From: Rickettsia typhi
Lineage (GTDB): Bacteria; Pseudomonadota; Alphaproteobacteria; Rickettsiales; Rickettsiaceae
Direction: 5' to 3'
DNA length: 64,000 nt
NCBI GenBank assembly: GCA_945907105.1
Contig: CAMDSB010000003.1
Coordinates: 7,492-71,491 of the forward strand
Part shown: piece after piece, positions 26,710 through 36,776 of the stretch
Position numbering within the stretch: position 1 is the stretch's first letter
Layout: every line of letters starts with the position of its first letter
Program-made: the position numbers and the translations under genes
Notes under the pieces: model-generated
Told to the model about the DNA's origin: nothing
Database searches by the model: none
Seen by the model: the letters and a program-made list of their open reading frames with translations, nothing else

Positions 26710-28014
26710 ATGAAAAACACAGATACGGCTCATAAAGTTATTTCGGAAGATCACCAAGACTGGAGGGCCTTTAGCAATCAAGCCCATAATGGAGTGCTGT
26801 TTACTAATTTCGCTTATAAAGGTACTGACGAAAAGATGCAAGAAGCGGCAAAACAGATACCGCCTGGTTATGAAATGTTTTTGATGAGCGATCATGTTAC
26901 AGATAGCCAGGAAGCATCTTTTAGATGCGTGGCATTCCTAAATAAAGAAACGAAAGAGATAGTATTTGCAACGGCTGGAACAAGACCCCATCTTAATAGA
27001 AAAGGTATGGATGATCTATATGATGACGCCTTACTAGTCGCTCAAAATAAGCCTGCAAAGTTGAACCCAGCTCAGATTCTAAACGATATGATTTTAGATA
27101 GCCTGGGCGAACAAGCAAAAGATTATAAATTTCATTACACTGGTCACTCGCTTGGGGCAGCGATGGCTGAAATGCAAGCGGTAGACATGGATATTAAGCT
27201 GCAAAAAAGAGGATTGAAAAACCCAGGTGAAAAAAATCAAATAACAGCTGTTACTTTTGAAAATCCTGGAACGAAGCCTATTGTAGAAAAAATGTATAAA
27301 GAAGCGGGGTTGCCAGAAAATAGCGCAAAAAATCTAAATTTTTGTACATTTAACAATAGAAAAAATATTATTAATAGTTTAAACGAGCAATCTGGTACTG
27401 TATATACTATCGTTCCTCATTCACAAAAAGAAAGAAATCCTAATTTAGTTCAGATGGTGTTTGAAGTAGTAGCAAAATACGCTTCTGAAATCGCGCCGCT
27501 TTTGGGAAAAGCTTTTAGCTTACTCGCACCTGGTGGTATAGGCATGGAGCTTCCATCCGACCATTCTTTATCAAATTTCAATGAAGTTTTTGTTCAGAAG
27601 GCAGGAAAAGTTAAAGACAAAGAGGGTAATATAATTTCAATGCAGGAGGCTTATACTCAAATTAAGCCGATTGAATACGAGGAAAACTTAGCTAGTAAAA
27701 TTAAAAACTTTCAACAGACTGAAAAAACTACCGGTAAAGTCGAATTTTCCATGGATAAATTGGATGAGGTTACAGGGAAACTTGACCGAATAACATTTAG
27801 TCGTGCTGAATTAGAAAAAGCAACTAAGCTAGAGCAGAGAGAAGGCCTGCCCTCAAATGAAAAGACAAAGTTTACTGCCAAATTTCCTCCAAAAGTACAA
27901 AAAAATATAGCCAAACAAATAATTGGTTCAAAAACAGATGGCTTATCATCAAATCTTAAATTGCCCAGTGCCAAACAGGTTTTAGTGGGAACTCACAGAT
28001 CAGTTGGTATATAG
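26710..28014 (+). CDS. Lipase class 3-like alpha/beta hydrolase
   Basis: The 434-residue protein has a lipase nucleophile elbow GHSLGAAMAEM at residues 145-155 (Ser147) and an earlier FATAGTRPHL, which fits an oxyanion-hole region. A later SDHSLSNFNEVF (His285) may supply the catalytic histidine, as in DUF2974-type proteins. The C-terminal third is charged and repetitive-helical with no known domain. There is no signal peptide, so it may be a cytosolic enzyme or a secreted effector using another route. Intracellular bacteria use such lipases on host membranes, but this is inference. Confidence 0.72.
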   Translation: MKNTDTAHKVISEDHQDWRAFSNQAHNGVLFTNFAYKGTDEKMQEAAKQIPPGYEMFLMSDHVTDSQEASFRCVAFLNKETKEIVFATAGTRPHLNRKGMDDLYDDALLVAQNKPAKLNPAQILNDMILDSLGEQAKDYKFHYTGHSLGAAMAEMQAVDMDIKLQKRGLKNPGEKNQITAVTFENPGTKPIVEKMYKEAGLPENSAKNLNFCTFNNRKNIINSLNEQSGTVYTIVPHSQKERNPNLVQMVFEVVAKYASEIAPLLGKAFSLLAPGGIGMELPSDHSLSNFNEVFVQKAGKVKDKEGNIISMQEAYTQIKPIEYEENLASKIKNFQQTEKTTGKVEFSMDKLDEVTGKLDRITFSRAELEKATKLEQREGLPSNEKTKFTAKFPPKVQKNIAKQIIGSKTDGLSSNLKLPSAKQVLVGTHRSVGI

Positions 28015-28213
28015 ATTGTTATTTTGCATTACGCACAATAGGTTTCTTGCATTTTTTTAAAAATCTAGTAGATTGCCACGGGTAATATTCAGTTTTGTAA
28101 TCGCATTTCTATTTGCAGGGTCAATTTAATATTAATTAAATTCGTTGCTAAAGTAAACCTATAGCTGCTAAAATTCAAAAGAGTAACACCCTAAATAAAC
28201 TAGGAATTAAATA

Positions 28214-29980
28214 ATGCCTAAAAATACACACATGCAGCCAAACAGATCTATTATCTTATTCTTATGGCAACATATAAAACCATATAAATTGCTTTATATG
28301 GTCATGTTAATTGCGCCAGTTATTGGTGCTATTTACCCGTTTGCTTATCATTATTCTATTAAATTATTCGTAGACCTCATGTCAACTGATAGCGATCTAA
28401 GCACTGATGATCTTATTTTCCCCATTTCTCTGTTGCTTTTGTCTCAGATAATTATGGAGGTATCATGGAGAGTATCTGATGTGGTGGAGCTTAAGGCTGA
28501 GCCACATGTCAGGCGATCATTACTATTAAAATCATACGATTATGTACAGCATCATTCTTATAGTTTTTTTCAAGATAATTTTACTGGCGCTATAAGTAGT
28601 AAGATTAAAGGTATTTTAGATGGATATGATCATTTTTGGGCCGAAATGCACCATGGTATATCGCAAAGAATATTAAAGATTATTATTAGTTTTTGTATCC
28701 TTTCTATAGTTCATGTTAATCTTAGCTTATTTATTGTCGCCTGGAGCATCTTATATTTTCCTATTATGTATAAATATTCAGGCAGATTAAATCATCTTTC
28801 ATTTGAGGAAACCGAAAGTAGACATCGTCTTATTGGACAAATTTCAGACAAGATCACTAACATCATCGCTATCTTATCATTTTCTGCTAGAAAAATAGAG
28901 TTGAAGAAACTAGATGAGCAAATATCCAATGATTTTTTGCCTAAACAAATTATGGTTTATAAATATAGTTTAATTGGCAATATCATTAGTGGCATCTTTT
29001 TTCTGATTATGATGACGTTTTTTCTTTTCTACATGGTGCATCTCAGGGTAAATAATTTGATTTCTGTTGGCGATTTTACTTTTGTTTTTGGTATCGCCAT
29101 AGTGATAATAGAAGAAACTTGGGCAATAACGATGTCTATGCAGGATTTTGCCCGAAATATTGGAGACCTTCGAAGTTCTATTTCACTTTTATATACCCCT
29201 CAAATCGACATAGATAAGGCAAATGCAAAGATTTTAAAAATTAAAGATCCAAAGATAGAATTCAAGAATATTAGTTTCGGGTATAATAATGATGATAAGG
29301 TTTTTAAAAACCTTGATTTATACATTAAAGCAGGAGAGAAAGTAGGATTAATAGGTTATTCCGGTGCTGGCAAGTCATCTTTAGTCAATCTGCTGCTCAG
29401 GTATTTTAAAACTACTAGTGGTGAAATACTTGTTGATGGCCAAAACATTAGTAACGTAACCCAAGATTCACTTCGAGAAAATATCGCTGTTATACCTCAA
29501 GATACGATGTTATTTCATAGAACGCTTTTTGAAAATATAAGATACGGTAGGTATAATGCTACCGAAGACGAAGTTATTGAGGCGAGTAAAGCTGCTCATA
29601 TTCATGAATTCATTATGAATTTACCAGATAAATATCAAACTTATGTTGGAGAAAGAGGCGTTAAGCTTTCAGGCGGGCAACGGCAACGTATATCAATCGC
29701 TAGGGCAATTTTAAAAAATGCACCCATATTGATCCTTGATGAAGCGACATCTTCACTTGACAGCCATACAGAAAAATTAATTCAAGATAGTCTTAATTTT
29801 CTAATTGAAAATCGTGGCAAGACAGTTATTGCTATAGCACATAGACTTTCTACATTAAAGCATATGGATAGAGTGATAGTCATGGATAAGGGTAAAATTA
29901 TTGAAGAAGGTAGTCATAATAAATTGCTCCGTAATCACAAAAGCCTATATAAAAAGCTATGGGAGTTGCAGGAAATTTAA
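28214..29980 (+). CDS. ABC exporter, fused permease and ATPase
   Basis: The 588-residue half-transporter has six membrane segments (about 30-325) and a C-terminal ATPase (about 350-580). The Walker A is GYSGAGKSS (about 383-391), the signature LSGGQRQR, Walker B ILILDEATSSLD and the His switch IAHRLS. It resembles MsbA-type lipid exporters and multidrug exporters; the substrate cannot be assigned. It probably works as a homodimer in the inner membrane. It is a single gene with no partner next to it. Confidence 0.9.
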   Translation: MPKNTHMQPNRSIILFLWQHIKPYKLLYMVMLIAPVIGAIYPFAYHYSIKLFVDLMSTDSDLSTDDLIFPISLLLLSQIIMEVSWRVSDVVELKAEPHVRRSLLLKSYDYVQHHSYSFFQDNFTGAISSKIKGILDGYDHFWAEMHHGISQRILKIIISFCILSIVHVNLSLFIVAWSILYFPIMYKYSGRLNHLSFEETESRHRLIGQISDKITNIIAILSFSARKIELKKLDEQISNDFLPKQIMVYKYSLIGNIISGIFFLIMMTFFLFYMVHLRVNNLISVGDFTFVFGIAIVIIEETWAITMSMQDFARNIGDLRSSISLLYTPQIDIDKANAKILKIKDPKIEFKNISFGYNNDDKVFKNLDLYIKAGEKVGLIGYSGAGKSSLVNLLLRYFKTTSGEILVDGQNISNVTQDSLRENIAVIPQDTMLFHRTLFENIRYGRYNATEDEVIEASKAAHIHEFIMNLPDKYQTYVGERGVKLSGGQRQRISIARAILKNAPILILDEATSSLDSHTEKLIQDSLNFLIENRGKTVIAIAHRLSTLKHMDRVIVMDKGKIIEEGSHNKLLRNHKSLYKKLWELQEI

Positions 29981-30062
29981 TTTATATTCAATGAAAGAGG
30001 CAAGGGTGATACATCATACATCGTGAAAAATAATTTATGTCTGATGGATCGATGCCTTAAAG

Positions 30063-30103
30063 CCACTGCAAGCTCGCTTTAGAACAAAACTTCCTTGCAG
30101 CGG
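30063..30103. terminator. Candidate hairpin between convergent genes
   Basis: CCACTGCAAG (30063-30072) pairs with CTTGCAGCGG (30094-30103) with one mismatch and a 21-base loop. It sits between the ABC exporter and the convergent minus-strand gene. No good T tract follows, so this is only a possible terminator. Confidence 0.35.
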
Positions 30104-30118
30104 TCTATTTAACTAGAG

Positions 30119-30451
30119 TTATTCTTCGTGGGTATTAACTTCTCCTACTAATTGATTATTAGTAGCGTCCACATCGACCAGACCGCAACCAGCGCACGTA
30201 AGGACAATATGTTTTATTGTATTGCTAAGTCCTGTAATACAAAACCAAGAGGTGAATAGATTGGTATCAAGCTCACTAAAGTCTGTTGCGCTAAGCGCTA
30301 ATACAGCTTCTCTATCATATTGATTTTTTGTCAGAGGATCAGGACGAGGAGCTAGATTAAGAGCTTCTCTTAATGGATTAAGCTTGTCTAACATAGTACT
30401 TTTCCAATGTGTACGTTCTATTCCCCTATAAAATATAAGTTCTTTGCTCAT
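30119..30451 (-). CDS. Hypothetical protein
   Basis: I do not recognise this 110-residue protein. It begins MSKELIFYRGIERTHWKS and has no membrane segment or signal peptide. A CAGCG motif (TCAGCG-like cysteines in CAGCG) near residue 87-91 has two cysteines that could bind metal. It converges with the ABC exporter gene. The reading frame is open over its length and has an ATG start, but the ribosome-binding site is weak, so it could also be a chance frame. Confidence 0.4.
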   Translation of the reverse strand: MSKELIFYRGIERTHWKSTMLDKLNPLREALNLAPRPDPLTKNQYDREAVLALSATDFSELDTNLFTSWFCITGLSNTIKHIVLTCAGCGLVDVDATNNQLVGEVNTHEE

Positions 30452-30943
30452 AATTTTTTCTTTTATTAATTATTGTTTACTTGTGTTTAAGATTATCAGT
30501 TTAATTTAATTCTTGCAATCGAAAATTACTAGGCTTGTTATTGAGTGATTAAATTCTCCTGAATTCCTTATCTATTAATTCGACGGAGCCCTGAAATGAT
30601 TTCTTAACTACGTCAATATATCAGGCTAGACTAACAGCTAGAATAATTTATAATGCTTTATGGTTTCAAATCGTCTTTAACATGGCAAATTTTAGTCATA
30701 AATCAACACGATTATAAAACCTGGGAGATAGTAACGATGTCTAGAGAAGACTTATTCTTAAAGGTTATTGTAGCTGATGTTAACAGTTTTCGGAATCCCA
30801 GACTAGGTTGTAAAACCTATAAGAAAACTATCTATTCCATGTATTCACTATAGTAAAGAAATGCATCCTACGTCGGCAACTATTTTTATTATTCTCTAAT
30901 TTTTAAAACATAAAAAGAGAAATTCAAGTTTATTTCATGCAGT
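30452..30943. other. Gene-poor stretch
   Basis: A 492-base gap without a supported gene. A 66-codon plus-strand frame exists (30653-30853) but has no ribosome-binding site or family resemblance. I see no repeat, tRNA or hairpin worth naming. Confidence 0.4.
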
Positions 30944-32236
30944 TTAATTATCTGAGAAATCAGTGTTTAATTCTTTAAGGTCTATCTCTGCTTCCGCTTC
31001 AATCAGCTCGGACTTTGTGACAAATACTTGTATGCGTTGAAGGGATTCTTGGTCTTTTTTAAGACCACCCTCAATACCCATCTTGTTAAGCTTGCGAGCC
31101 TTTGAGAGAAAATTCCGATTAAAAGAGGCCGCGAATTTATCGTAGTGACTAACTGTACTAGAAATGCTATTACCCAGCTTCGAAGAATACTCGGCCATCA
31201 AGCCAACAGAGGCCATAAGTTTTTTTACTTCTTCAATTATCTGCAAGTGGTTTTGCATCATTAGCTGTTCTGATATTTGAAACTTTGCAAATGAGAGCAT
31301 ATTCATAAGGCCAGCTGGCCCTACAGGAAAAATATTTGCCTTCCATGCTTTATTCATAAAGTCGCTATCTGCTTCTATCAATTTTTCTACTGCATGCTCA
31401 GATGGCAGAAACATTAAGGTAACTATGTTTGTTAGCGAATAGCCTTTATTCTCTATATTTTTCCTAACCATATCCGCGTAGCCCTTACCAGACAAGGATT
31501 TTAAATGATTATTCATTGTCCTAGCAAGGTTTTTTAAGTCGTCTTGATCCTCCACTAAGAACTTTGAAGCTTTTGCATCCACGACCATTAATTTATTACT
31601 TGGCAAGAAAATTACGGCATCTGGTCTAAAAATGCTATGATCTTCATCATTAGTGCTATATTGCATCATAAAGTCTATATTTACTCTAAGACCTGAGGAT
31701 CTTAAGATATTTTCTAGCGTAATTTCCGCAAGGTTGCCTGCCCCAGATGGGGAGAGTAAAGAATTTTTTATTATGTCTACAGTGTCTTTGGATAAAGAAA
31801 CTTCTTTACTAAGAGATCCCACCATACCTACTATTCTTTCGAACTCCGAATTAAATCTAGAGGAAGTTTCTTTAATGGCTTTCTCTGAAATTTCTCTAGT
31901 TTCTTGGTTTTCTTTTTTGTGAATTTCAATTAGTTGTTTTGACAACTGATTGCCTAATTCAAAAAGAGCAGCTTTAGTTGCATCATTTGAATCGGCTTTT
32001 ATTTTATTGAATTCACTAATTAAGCTTTCTTGATACTTTGATTGAGATAATAACTGTTCTATCCTTTTAATATGTTCAATTTTTTGTATTTCTAACAAGT
32101 GGTTTTTATTTTGCTCCTCTTGAGATATTTGACGGAGAAAATCAAGTTGAAACCGAAGTCGTGCATTTTTATAAAAAGAAACAACGAGGCCTATGCCAAA
32201 AATTACAGTTATTATTATTGGAATATAAAAAAGCAT
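30944..32236 (-). CDS. rmuC: DNA recombination protein RmuC
   Basis: The 430-residue protein has an N-terminal membrane anchor (residues 1-22), a long coiled coil (about 30-160) and a C-terminal nuclease-like RmuC domain. RPDAVIFLPSNKLMVVDAKASKF is the RmuC core, with the conserved acidic and lysine residues in VDAKAS. RmuC limits recombination at inverted repeats and has been linked to clearing damaged DNA. It ends an operon pepA-mipZ-rmuC on the minus strand, 8 bases after the MipZ stop. Confidence 0.92.
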   Translation of the reverse strand: MLFYIPIIITVIFGIGLVVSFYKNARLRFQLDFLRQISQEEQNKNHLLEIQKIEHIKRIEQLLSQSKYQESLISEFNKIKADSNDATKAALFELGNQLSKQLIEIHKKENQETREISEKAIKETSSRFNSEFERIVGMVGSLSKEVSLSKDTVDIIKNSLLSPSGAGNLAEITLENILRSSGLRVNIDFMMQYSTNDEDHSIFRPDAVIFLPSNKLMVVDAKASKFLVEDQDDLKNLARTMNNHLKSLSGKGYADMVRKNIENKGYSLTNIVTLMFLPSEHAVEKLIEADSDFMNKAWKANIFPVGPAGLMNMLSFAKFQISEQLMMQNHLQIIEEVKKLMASVGLMAEYSSKLGNSISSTVSHYDKFAASFNRNFLSKARKLNKMGIEGGLKKDQESLQRIQVFVTKSELIEAEAEIDLKELNTDFSDN

Positions 32237-32244
32237 AATGGTTT

Positions 32245-33057
32245 TTATTTAACGCCTAAGCTATCCAAGAAATCACGCAATTCCTGACGAGCAGCCACAT
32301 GTGATAAACTGAATGATTTATTGAAATTGGCTTTCTTTAAGTCAAGCAAAGTTAGGCCGAATGGAAATAGTTCTCTAAAAATAACACGTTCACTAAAACC
32401 TGGCAAAACTCTAAAAGAGATACGCTTAGCCAGTTTTTCAAGTGCTGAGGCAACGTTGCGCTTGTTCTGAGCGTCTATATTACTAAGACGATTACGTACT
32501 ACAATCCATTCAATAGAACCCTGATCCCTTGAAGCTCTTTCCATTTTTTGTTCCCAAAGCATTTGGCTATATATAGAAGGTTTTGATATGTCAAAGTTAT
32601 CTCCACTTATTTTTGCAATTACGTCCAAATCGACAAAACTATCGTTAATTGGAGTAATAACTGTATCCGCATATGAATGGGCTATTCTCGATAAATTTGT
32701 ATGGCTTCCTGGTGTATCAATTACAATGTAATCTGCATGATCCTTTGCTTCATTAAAAGCTTCCTCAAATTGAGACTTTTCTTGTTTATCTTTTTCTTCA
32801 ATAGAATTATGTACAGCTTCCTTTAGATGGAAATGCAAAGGCATGTCAACCTTATGTTTTAAGTTTTGCTGATTATAACTCTCTCGATTATTAATATACG
32901 ACGTAAGAGAATGCTGTCTGGAATCTACATCTATACTTGCAACATTATACCCTTTATCGAGCAAACCAATAATTAAGTGCATAGAACAAGTTGTTTTGCC
33001 CGCGCCTCCTTTCTCATTGCCGACAACAAAAATACGTGGATTTTTATTTTGACTCAT
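32245..33057 (-). CDS. mipZ: Division plane positioning ATPase MipZ
   Basis: A ParA-type ATPase of about 270 residues. The deviant Walker A VGNEKGGAGKTTCSM lies near the N-terminus, and ASIDVDSRQHSLTSYINNR and VIDTPGSHTNLSRIAH follow, all typical of MipZ in alphaproteobacteria. MipZ forms bipolar gradients from ParB and stops FtsZ polymerisation near the poles, so that division occurs at midcell. I start at MSQNKNPR (ATG 33057) because a GGGA site precedes it; an upstream ATG at 33072 gives five more residues. The start overlaps pepA. Confidence 0.9.
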   Translation of the reverse strand: MSQNKNPRIFVVGNEKGGAGKTTCSMHLIIGLLDKGYNVASIDVDSRQHSLTSYINNRESYNQQNLKHKVDMPLHFHLKEAVHNSIEEKDKQEKSQFEEAFNEAKDHADYIVIDTPGSHTNLSRIAHSYADTVITPINDSFVDLDVIAKISGDNFDISKPSIYSQMLWEQKMERASRDQGSIEWIVVRNRLSNIDAQNKRNVASALEKLAKRISFRVLPGFSERVIFRELFPFGLTLLDLKKANFNKSFSLSHVAARQELRDFLDSLGVK

Positions 33058-34558
33058 AATTATCCCAGACAAATTTATTGAGTAACCTCACGCCAAAACC
33101 AACTGCTCCTTTTGGACAGGTTGGATTTTTCCCAGCTTTATCCCACGCGGTACCTGCAATATCAAGGTGAGCCCATTTGACACCATCTTCAATGAAGCGA
33201 GCAATAAAGTGTGCAGCTGTTGCACTTCCAGCAATCCCCTTTTCGCTACCAAGATTTGCAACGTCTGCAACAGAAGATTTTATCATATCATCATAATCTT
33301 TATGCAGAGGCATTCTCCATAATTTCTCATTTGTTTTGAGAGAGGATTCGATAAGTTTTTTTGCAAGCTCATCGTCATTGGCAAATATTCCAGCATAAGT
33401 ATACCCTAGGGAAACAACAATTGCCCCCGTTAATGTGGCAAGATCAATCACACAGTCTGGTTCAAAGTTTTTTTGTAAATAAGTTATACAATCGCATAAC
33501 ACTAATCTTCCTTCCGCATCAGTGTTTAACACCTCAGCTGTTTGACCAGACATAGTTTTTACCACGTCTCCTGGCCTTTGTGCTCCACCACCCGGCATAT
33601 TCTCAACCAGACCAACTATACCAATGGCGTTAACTTTTGCACTACGCAAAGCAAGAGCTTTCATGAGGCCAACCACCGCAGCAGATCCTCCCATATCGTG
33701 TTTCATATCACTCATACCAGGAGCTGGTTTTATTGAAATACCTCCCGTATCAAATGTTACCCCTTTACCCACAAAACATACTGGTTTTTGCTCAGATGGG
33801 CCGCCATTGTACCTCATCACTACTAGCTTAGATTCATTGTGAGATCCTTGCCCAACACCAAGCAAAGCACCCATTTCTAAATTGCGCATTTCTCGTTCTC
33901 CTAGAACTTCTATATCAATTCCAAGTGGGTCAAGCTTTTCTACAATCTGCTCGGCATAGCTTTCTGGATATAAAATATTTGGTACTTCGCTTACTAGATC
34001 TCGTGCAAAATAAACTGCCATCGCAACCGCTTTCATAGGTTCAAAAGCATGGTAAGCAGCCTCTATATCAGCTACGACTATATTAAAGTCTTTTACCACA
34101 AATTTTTCTTGCTCGGTTTGCTTAGTGAAATATTTATCGAATTTATAGGCAGCAAGTAAAGCTCCACTTGACAAAAGTGATGCAACTTGATCACTGCTAA
34201 AATTACCAATTCGACCACTTGCGCTAAATCCAATAGTAGAAGCTTTAACAGCTTCAGCTTTAGAATGCATTATTCCACCTATCTCTTCTACTTGATATTC
34301 CAAAAGACTTGATTCATTTCCTATACCTATGATGATTAAGTGTTTGATTTTACCATCTTTATCTACGGCTGTTAAAACAATAGTTTGGCCAAATTTGCCT
34401 TCAAATCTGTTCTTATTAGTAATAGTCTTAGAAATAATAGCATGATATTTCTGATCAATAGCCATCGTCTCATTATCTATTTTTAACTGATCATTGATTA
34501 AAACTACTATAGCTTCATTTTCATACAAATCTTTGCCTTCAAAAGAAATATTCAACAT
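33044..34558 (-). CDS. pepA: Cytosol aminopeptidase (M17 leucyl aminopeptidase)
   Basis: The 504-residue enzyme cleaves N-terminal residues from peptides with two metal ions. The catalytic domain has GKGVTFDTGGISIKP (metal-binding Lys and Asp), SDMKHDMGGSAAVVG and the hallmark NTDAEGRLVL. Length and order match the M17 family. It leads the operon with mipZ and rmuC. In host-adapted bacteria it recycles peptides as amino-acid source. Confidence 0.96.
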   Translation of the reverse strand: MLNISFEGKDLYENEAIVVLINDQLKIDNETMAIDQKYHAIISKTITNKNRFEGKFGQTIVLTAVDKDGKIKHLIIIGIGNESSLLEYQVEEIGGIMHSKAEAVKASTIGFSASGRIGNFSSDQVASLLSSGALLAAYKFDKYFTKQTEQEKFVVKDFNIVVADIEAAYHAFEPMKAVAMAVYFARDLVSEVPNILYPESYAEQIVEKLDPLGIDIEVLGEREMRNLEMGALLGVGQGSHNESKLVVMRYNGGPSEQKPVCFVGKGVTFDTGGISIKPAPGMSDMKHDMGGSAAVVGLMKALALRSAKVNAIGIVGLVENMPGGGAQRPGDVVKTMSGQTAEVLNTDAEGRLVLCDCITYLQKNFEPDCVIDLATLTGAIVVSLGYTYAGIFANDDELAKKLIESSLKTNEKLWRMPLHKDYDDMIKSSVADVANLGSEKGIAGSATAAHFIARFIEDGVKWAHLDIAGTAWDKAGKNPTCPKGAVGFGVRLLNKFVWDNYESK

Positions 34559-34777
34559 TGTTCCTCAAAAAATTTATTTAATTATTAATCACTATCTAAA
34601 TTAGCTCTAGATTGCCCAAGTTGCAAGTAATTTAGCAGGGTGTATAGCTAAAAATCGTAGGATATATTACTATAGTTTGCTATGTTATTATAAATTTATC
34701 AATTTAGCTAAACATATGAAAACAGAGTCGCCAGATGGGAGTTGGCATTGTAAGTTTTTCTATGCTCTTTCACACCT

Positions 34778-36772
34778 ATGAATATAAGTTTTAAATATTT
34801 TTACCGTAAGCTTGAAGAAGAATATCACCACATAAGCCTCTGGTATTTTGTTAGTTTTATCTTTGGTATCGTATATTTTTTCCAAAACGTTTCTGAATTT
34901 TCATTTTACTCCTCATTAGCTATACTAATACCATTGTTGATATTAGCCATTTATTTGAGAAATAAAAATCTAATATTGTTCTTTGCTATTGCTTGTTGTC
35001 TTTCTTTTTTTGTTGGATTTTTTGTTAGCAGTTTTCAGACTTTTTTAGTTGAAACAAAACCAATTCAGAAGGTGATTATAGCCGATGTTACAGGAGAAGT
35101 TATTGGTATTAAACCATCTCTTCGAGGCACGCAAATTACTCTTAGTAATGTAAAAATAGATAATGATAATTTAAGTAAGGTCAGGATAAATATTAGTCAA
35201 AAACTAGCAACGGATTTAGATTATGGGGCTACAGTAAAATTAAAGGCAAAATTGTTTCCTCTTTCTTCCAGTGTTCTTCCCGGGACATTTGACTTTGGCT
35301 TTTATATGTATATGTCCGGCATAGAAGCTTCGGGATATGCACTTACCATGCCTGAGATCTCTTCTAAATCAAGTAATAGTTTTAGTACATATGTACAGGT
35401 TCTTAGAACCAAGATATATTATCGTTTAATAGAGGTGATGGGTAGTAGAGAAGGTAATTTTGCTGCGGCCATTTTAATTGGGGAAACAAAGGCAATACCG
35501 ATAGACATTGCTAAGAATATGCGCGATAGCGGAATTGCCCATATTCTTAGCGTATCTGGCCTGCATCTTTCACTTGTTGCTATGCTGTTTTTCATAAGTA
35601 GTAGAGCATTGTTAAATTGTTCTAATTTTTTTGCATACAACACTAATGTAAAAGTAATTGCCGCTATTATTTCTATAGTGGGTAGTTTTGCTTATTTACA
35701 TATAAGTGGAGCAAATATTGCTGCCACACGAGCGTTTATCATGACAGCTATTTTTATTGTTTCAACTATTTGGGGCAGGTCGCCTTATCCACTTCGTTCA
35801 GTAATGATTGCTGCTTTTTTAATCCTTTTATTTTTGCCCCAATATGTTCTACACCCAAGTTTTCAGCTTTCTTTTGCGGCGGTATTATGTTTGATATCAG
35901 GATATGAGTTTTATATTAAGAATAAATCTATTCTTGGTAACAGCAAGGGAATCATTGCTTCAATCAAGTTATATATTTTTGCCAACATTTACTCTAGCTT
36001 TTTAGCTAGTATTATGACTGCGCCATATGTAATTTATCATTTTTATAAATTTGCAAACTACTCAGTTTTGATGAATTTGATAGCTGTTCCAATGATGTCA
36101 TTTTTTATGATGCCCCTGGCGCTCATTGCTTCAATTCTTATGCCAATTGGTATTGATGCTCCAGTCTTAAAGATGCTTGGCTATTTTATTTCAATAGTAA
36201 TTGATAGCGCAGAATTTATTGTTAAGCTTCCATACTCAGTTTGGTCTGTTGGTCACATATCGCCGATGAGTTTGGTGGTTTTTACTATAGGATTTTTCTG
36301 GATTAGTCTCTGGCAAACTAGGTGGCGCTTAATGGGTATTATCATAATTTTATGCTCATTATTGATGATGAGTTTTTCATCAAAGCCAGACTTCATTTAC
36401 GATCATAACTTGAAAATAATAGCTGTTAGGAATAATGATGGCCAATTTTACATATTTTCAGAGGAAACAATACCCACCTTTACAGCAGATTATTGGATTA
36501 GCTGGCTTGGCCAGAAACAAGCTAAGATGTCAATAATGCCTATTAGTAAAGCAGATCTATTATTTAAATTAGCTAATGGGCAAGCAGTATCAATAAATTA
36601 TTGGGGCTGTCTTGATGCAGAGGTATCTATTATTACTTCAAAGAAGCTTAGATGTGATTCTGCAAATCAAGTAATCAATAATAGTGAGCTTGTAGAGTAT
36701 AAGCAGATTATGTTATATTGCGATAGTGATAAGCTCTGCAAGGTGCAATTTGGTAAAAAAAGAAGTTGGTAA
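34778..36772 (+). CDS. comEC: ComEC/Rec2 family protein
   Basis: The 664-residue integral membrane protein has the competence domain with GETKAIPIDIAKNMRDSGIAHILSVSGLHLSLVAM (about 233-268), the best signature of ComEC. It has around ten membrane segments. ComEC forms the channel for DNA uptake across the inner membrane. The C-terminal region lacks an obvious beta-lactamase-type metal motif. It lies tail-to-tail with cckA, 4 bases apart. No other competence gene is seen here. Confidence 0.88.
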   Translation: MNISFKYFYRKLEEEYHHISLWYFVSFIFGIVYFFQNVSEFSFYSSLAILIPLLILAIYLRNKNLILFFAIACCLSFFVGFFVSSFQTFLVETKPIQKVIIADVTGEVIGIKPSLRGTQITLSNVKIDNDNLSKVRINISQKLATDLDYGATVKLKAKLFPLSSSVLPGTFDFGFYMYMSGIEASGYALTMPEISSKSSNSFSTYVQVLRTKIYYRLIEVMGSREGNFAAAILIGETKAIPIDIAKNMRDSGIAHILSVSGLHLSLVAMLFFISSRALLNCSNFFAYNTNVKVIAAIISIVGSFAYLHISGANIAATRAFIMTAIFIVSTIWGRSPYPLRSVMIAAFLILLFLPQYVLHPSFQLSFAAVLCLISGYEFYIKNKSILGNSKGIIASIKLYIFANIYSSFLASIMTAPYVIYHFYKFANYSVLMNLIAVPMMSFFMMPLALIASILMPIGIDAPVLKMLGYFISIVIDSAEFIVKLPYSVWSVGHISPMSLVVFTIGFFWISLWQTRWRLMGIIIILCSLLMMSFSSKPDFIYDHNLKIIAVRNNDGQFYIFSEETIPTFTADYWISWLGQKQAKMSIMPISKADLLFKLANGQAVSINYWGCLDAEVSIITSKKLRCDSANQVINNSELVEYKQIMLYCDSDKLCKVQFGKKRSW

Positions 36773-36776
36773 TTTG

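Noticed and set aside
30653..30853. 66-codon plus-strand frame
   Set aside because: No ribosome-binding site, no family resemblance, and the gap around it looks degraded.
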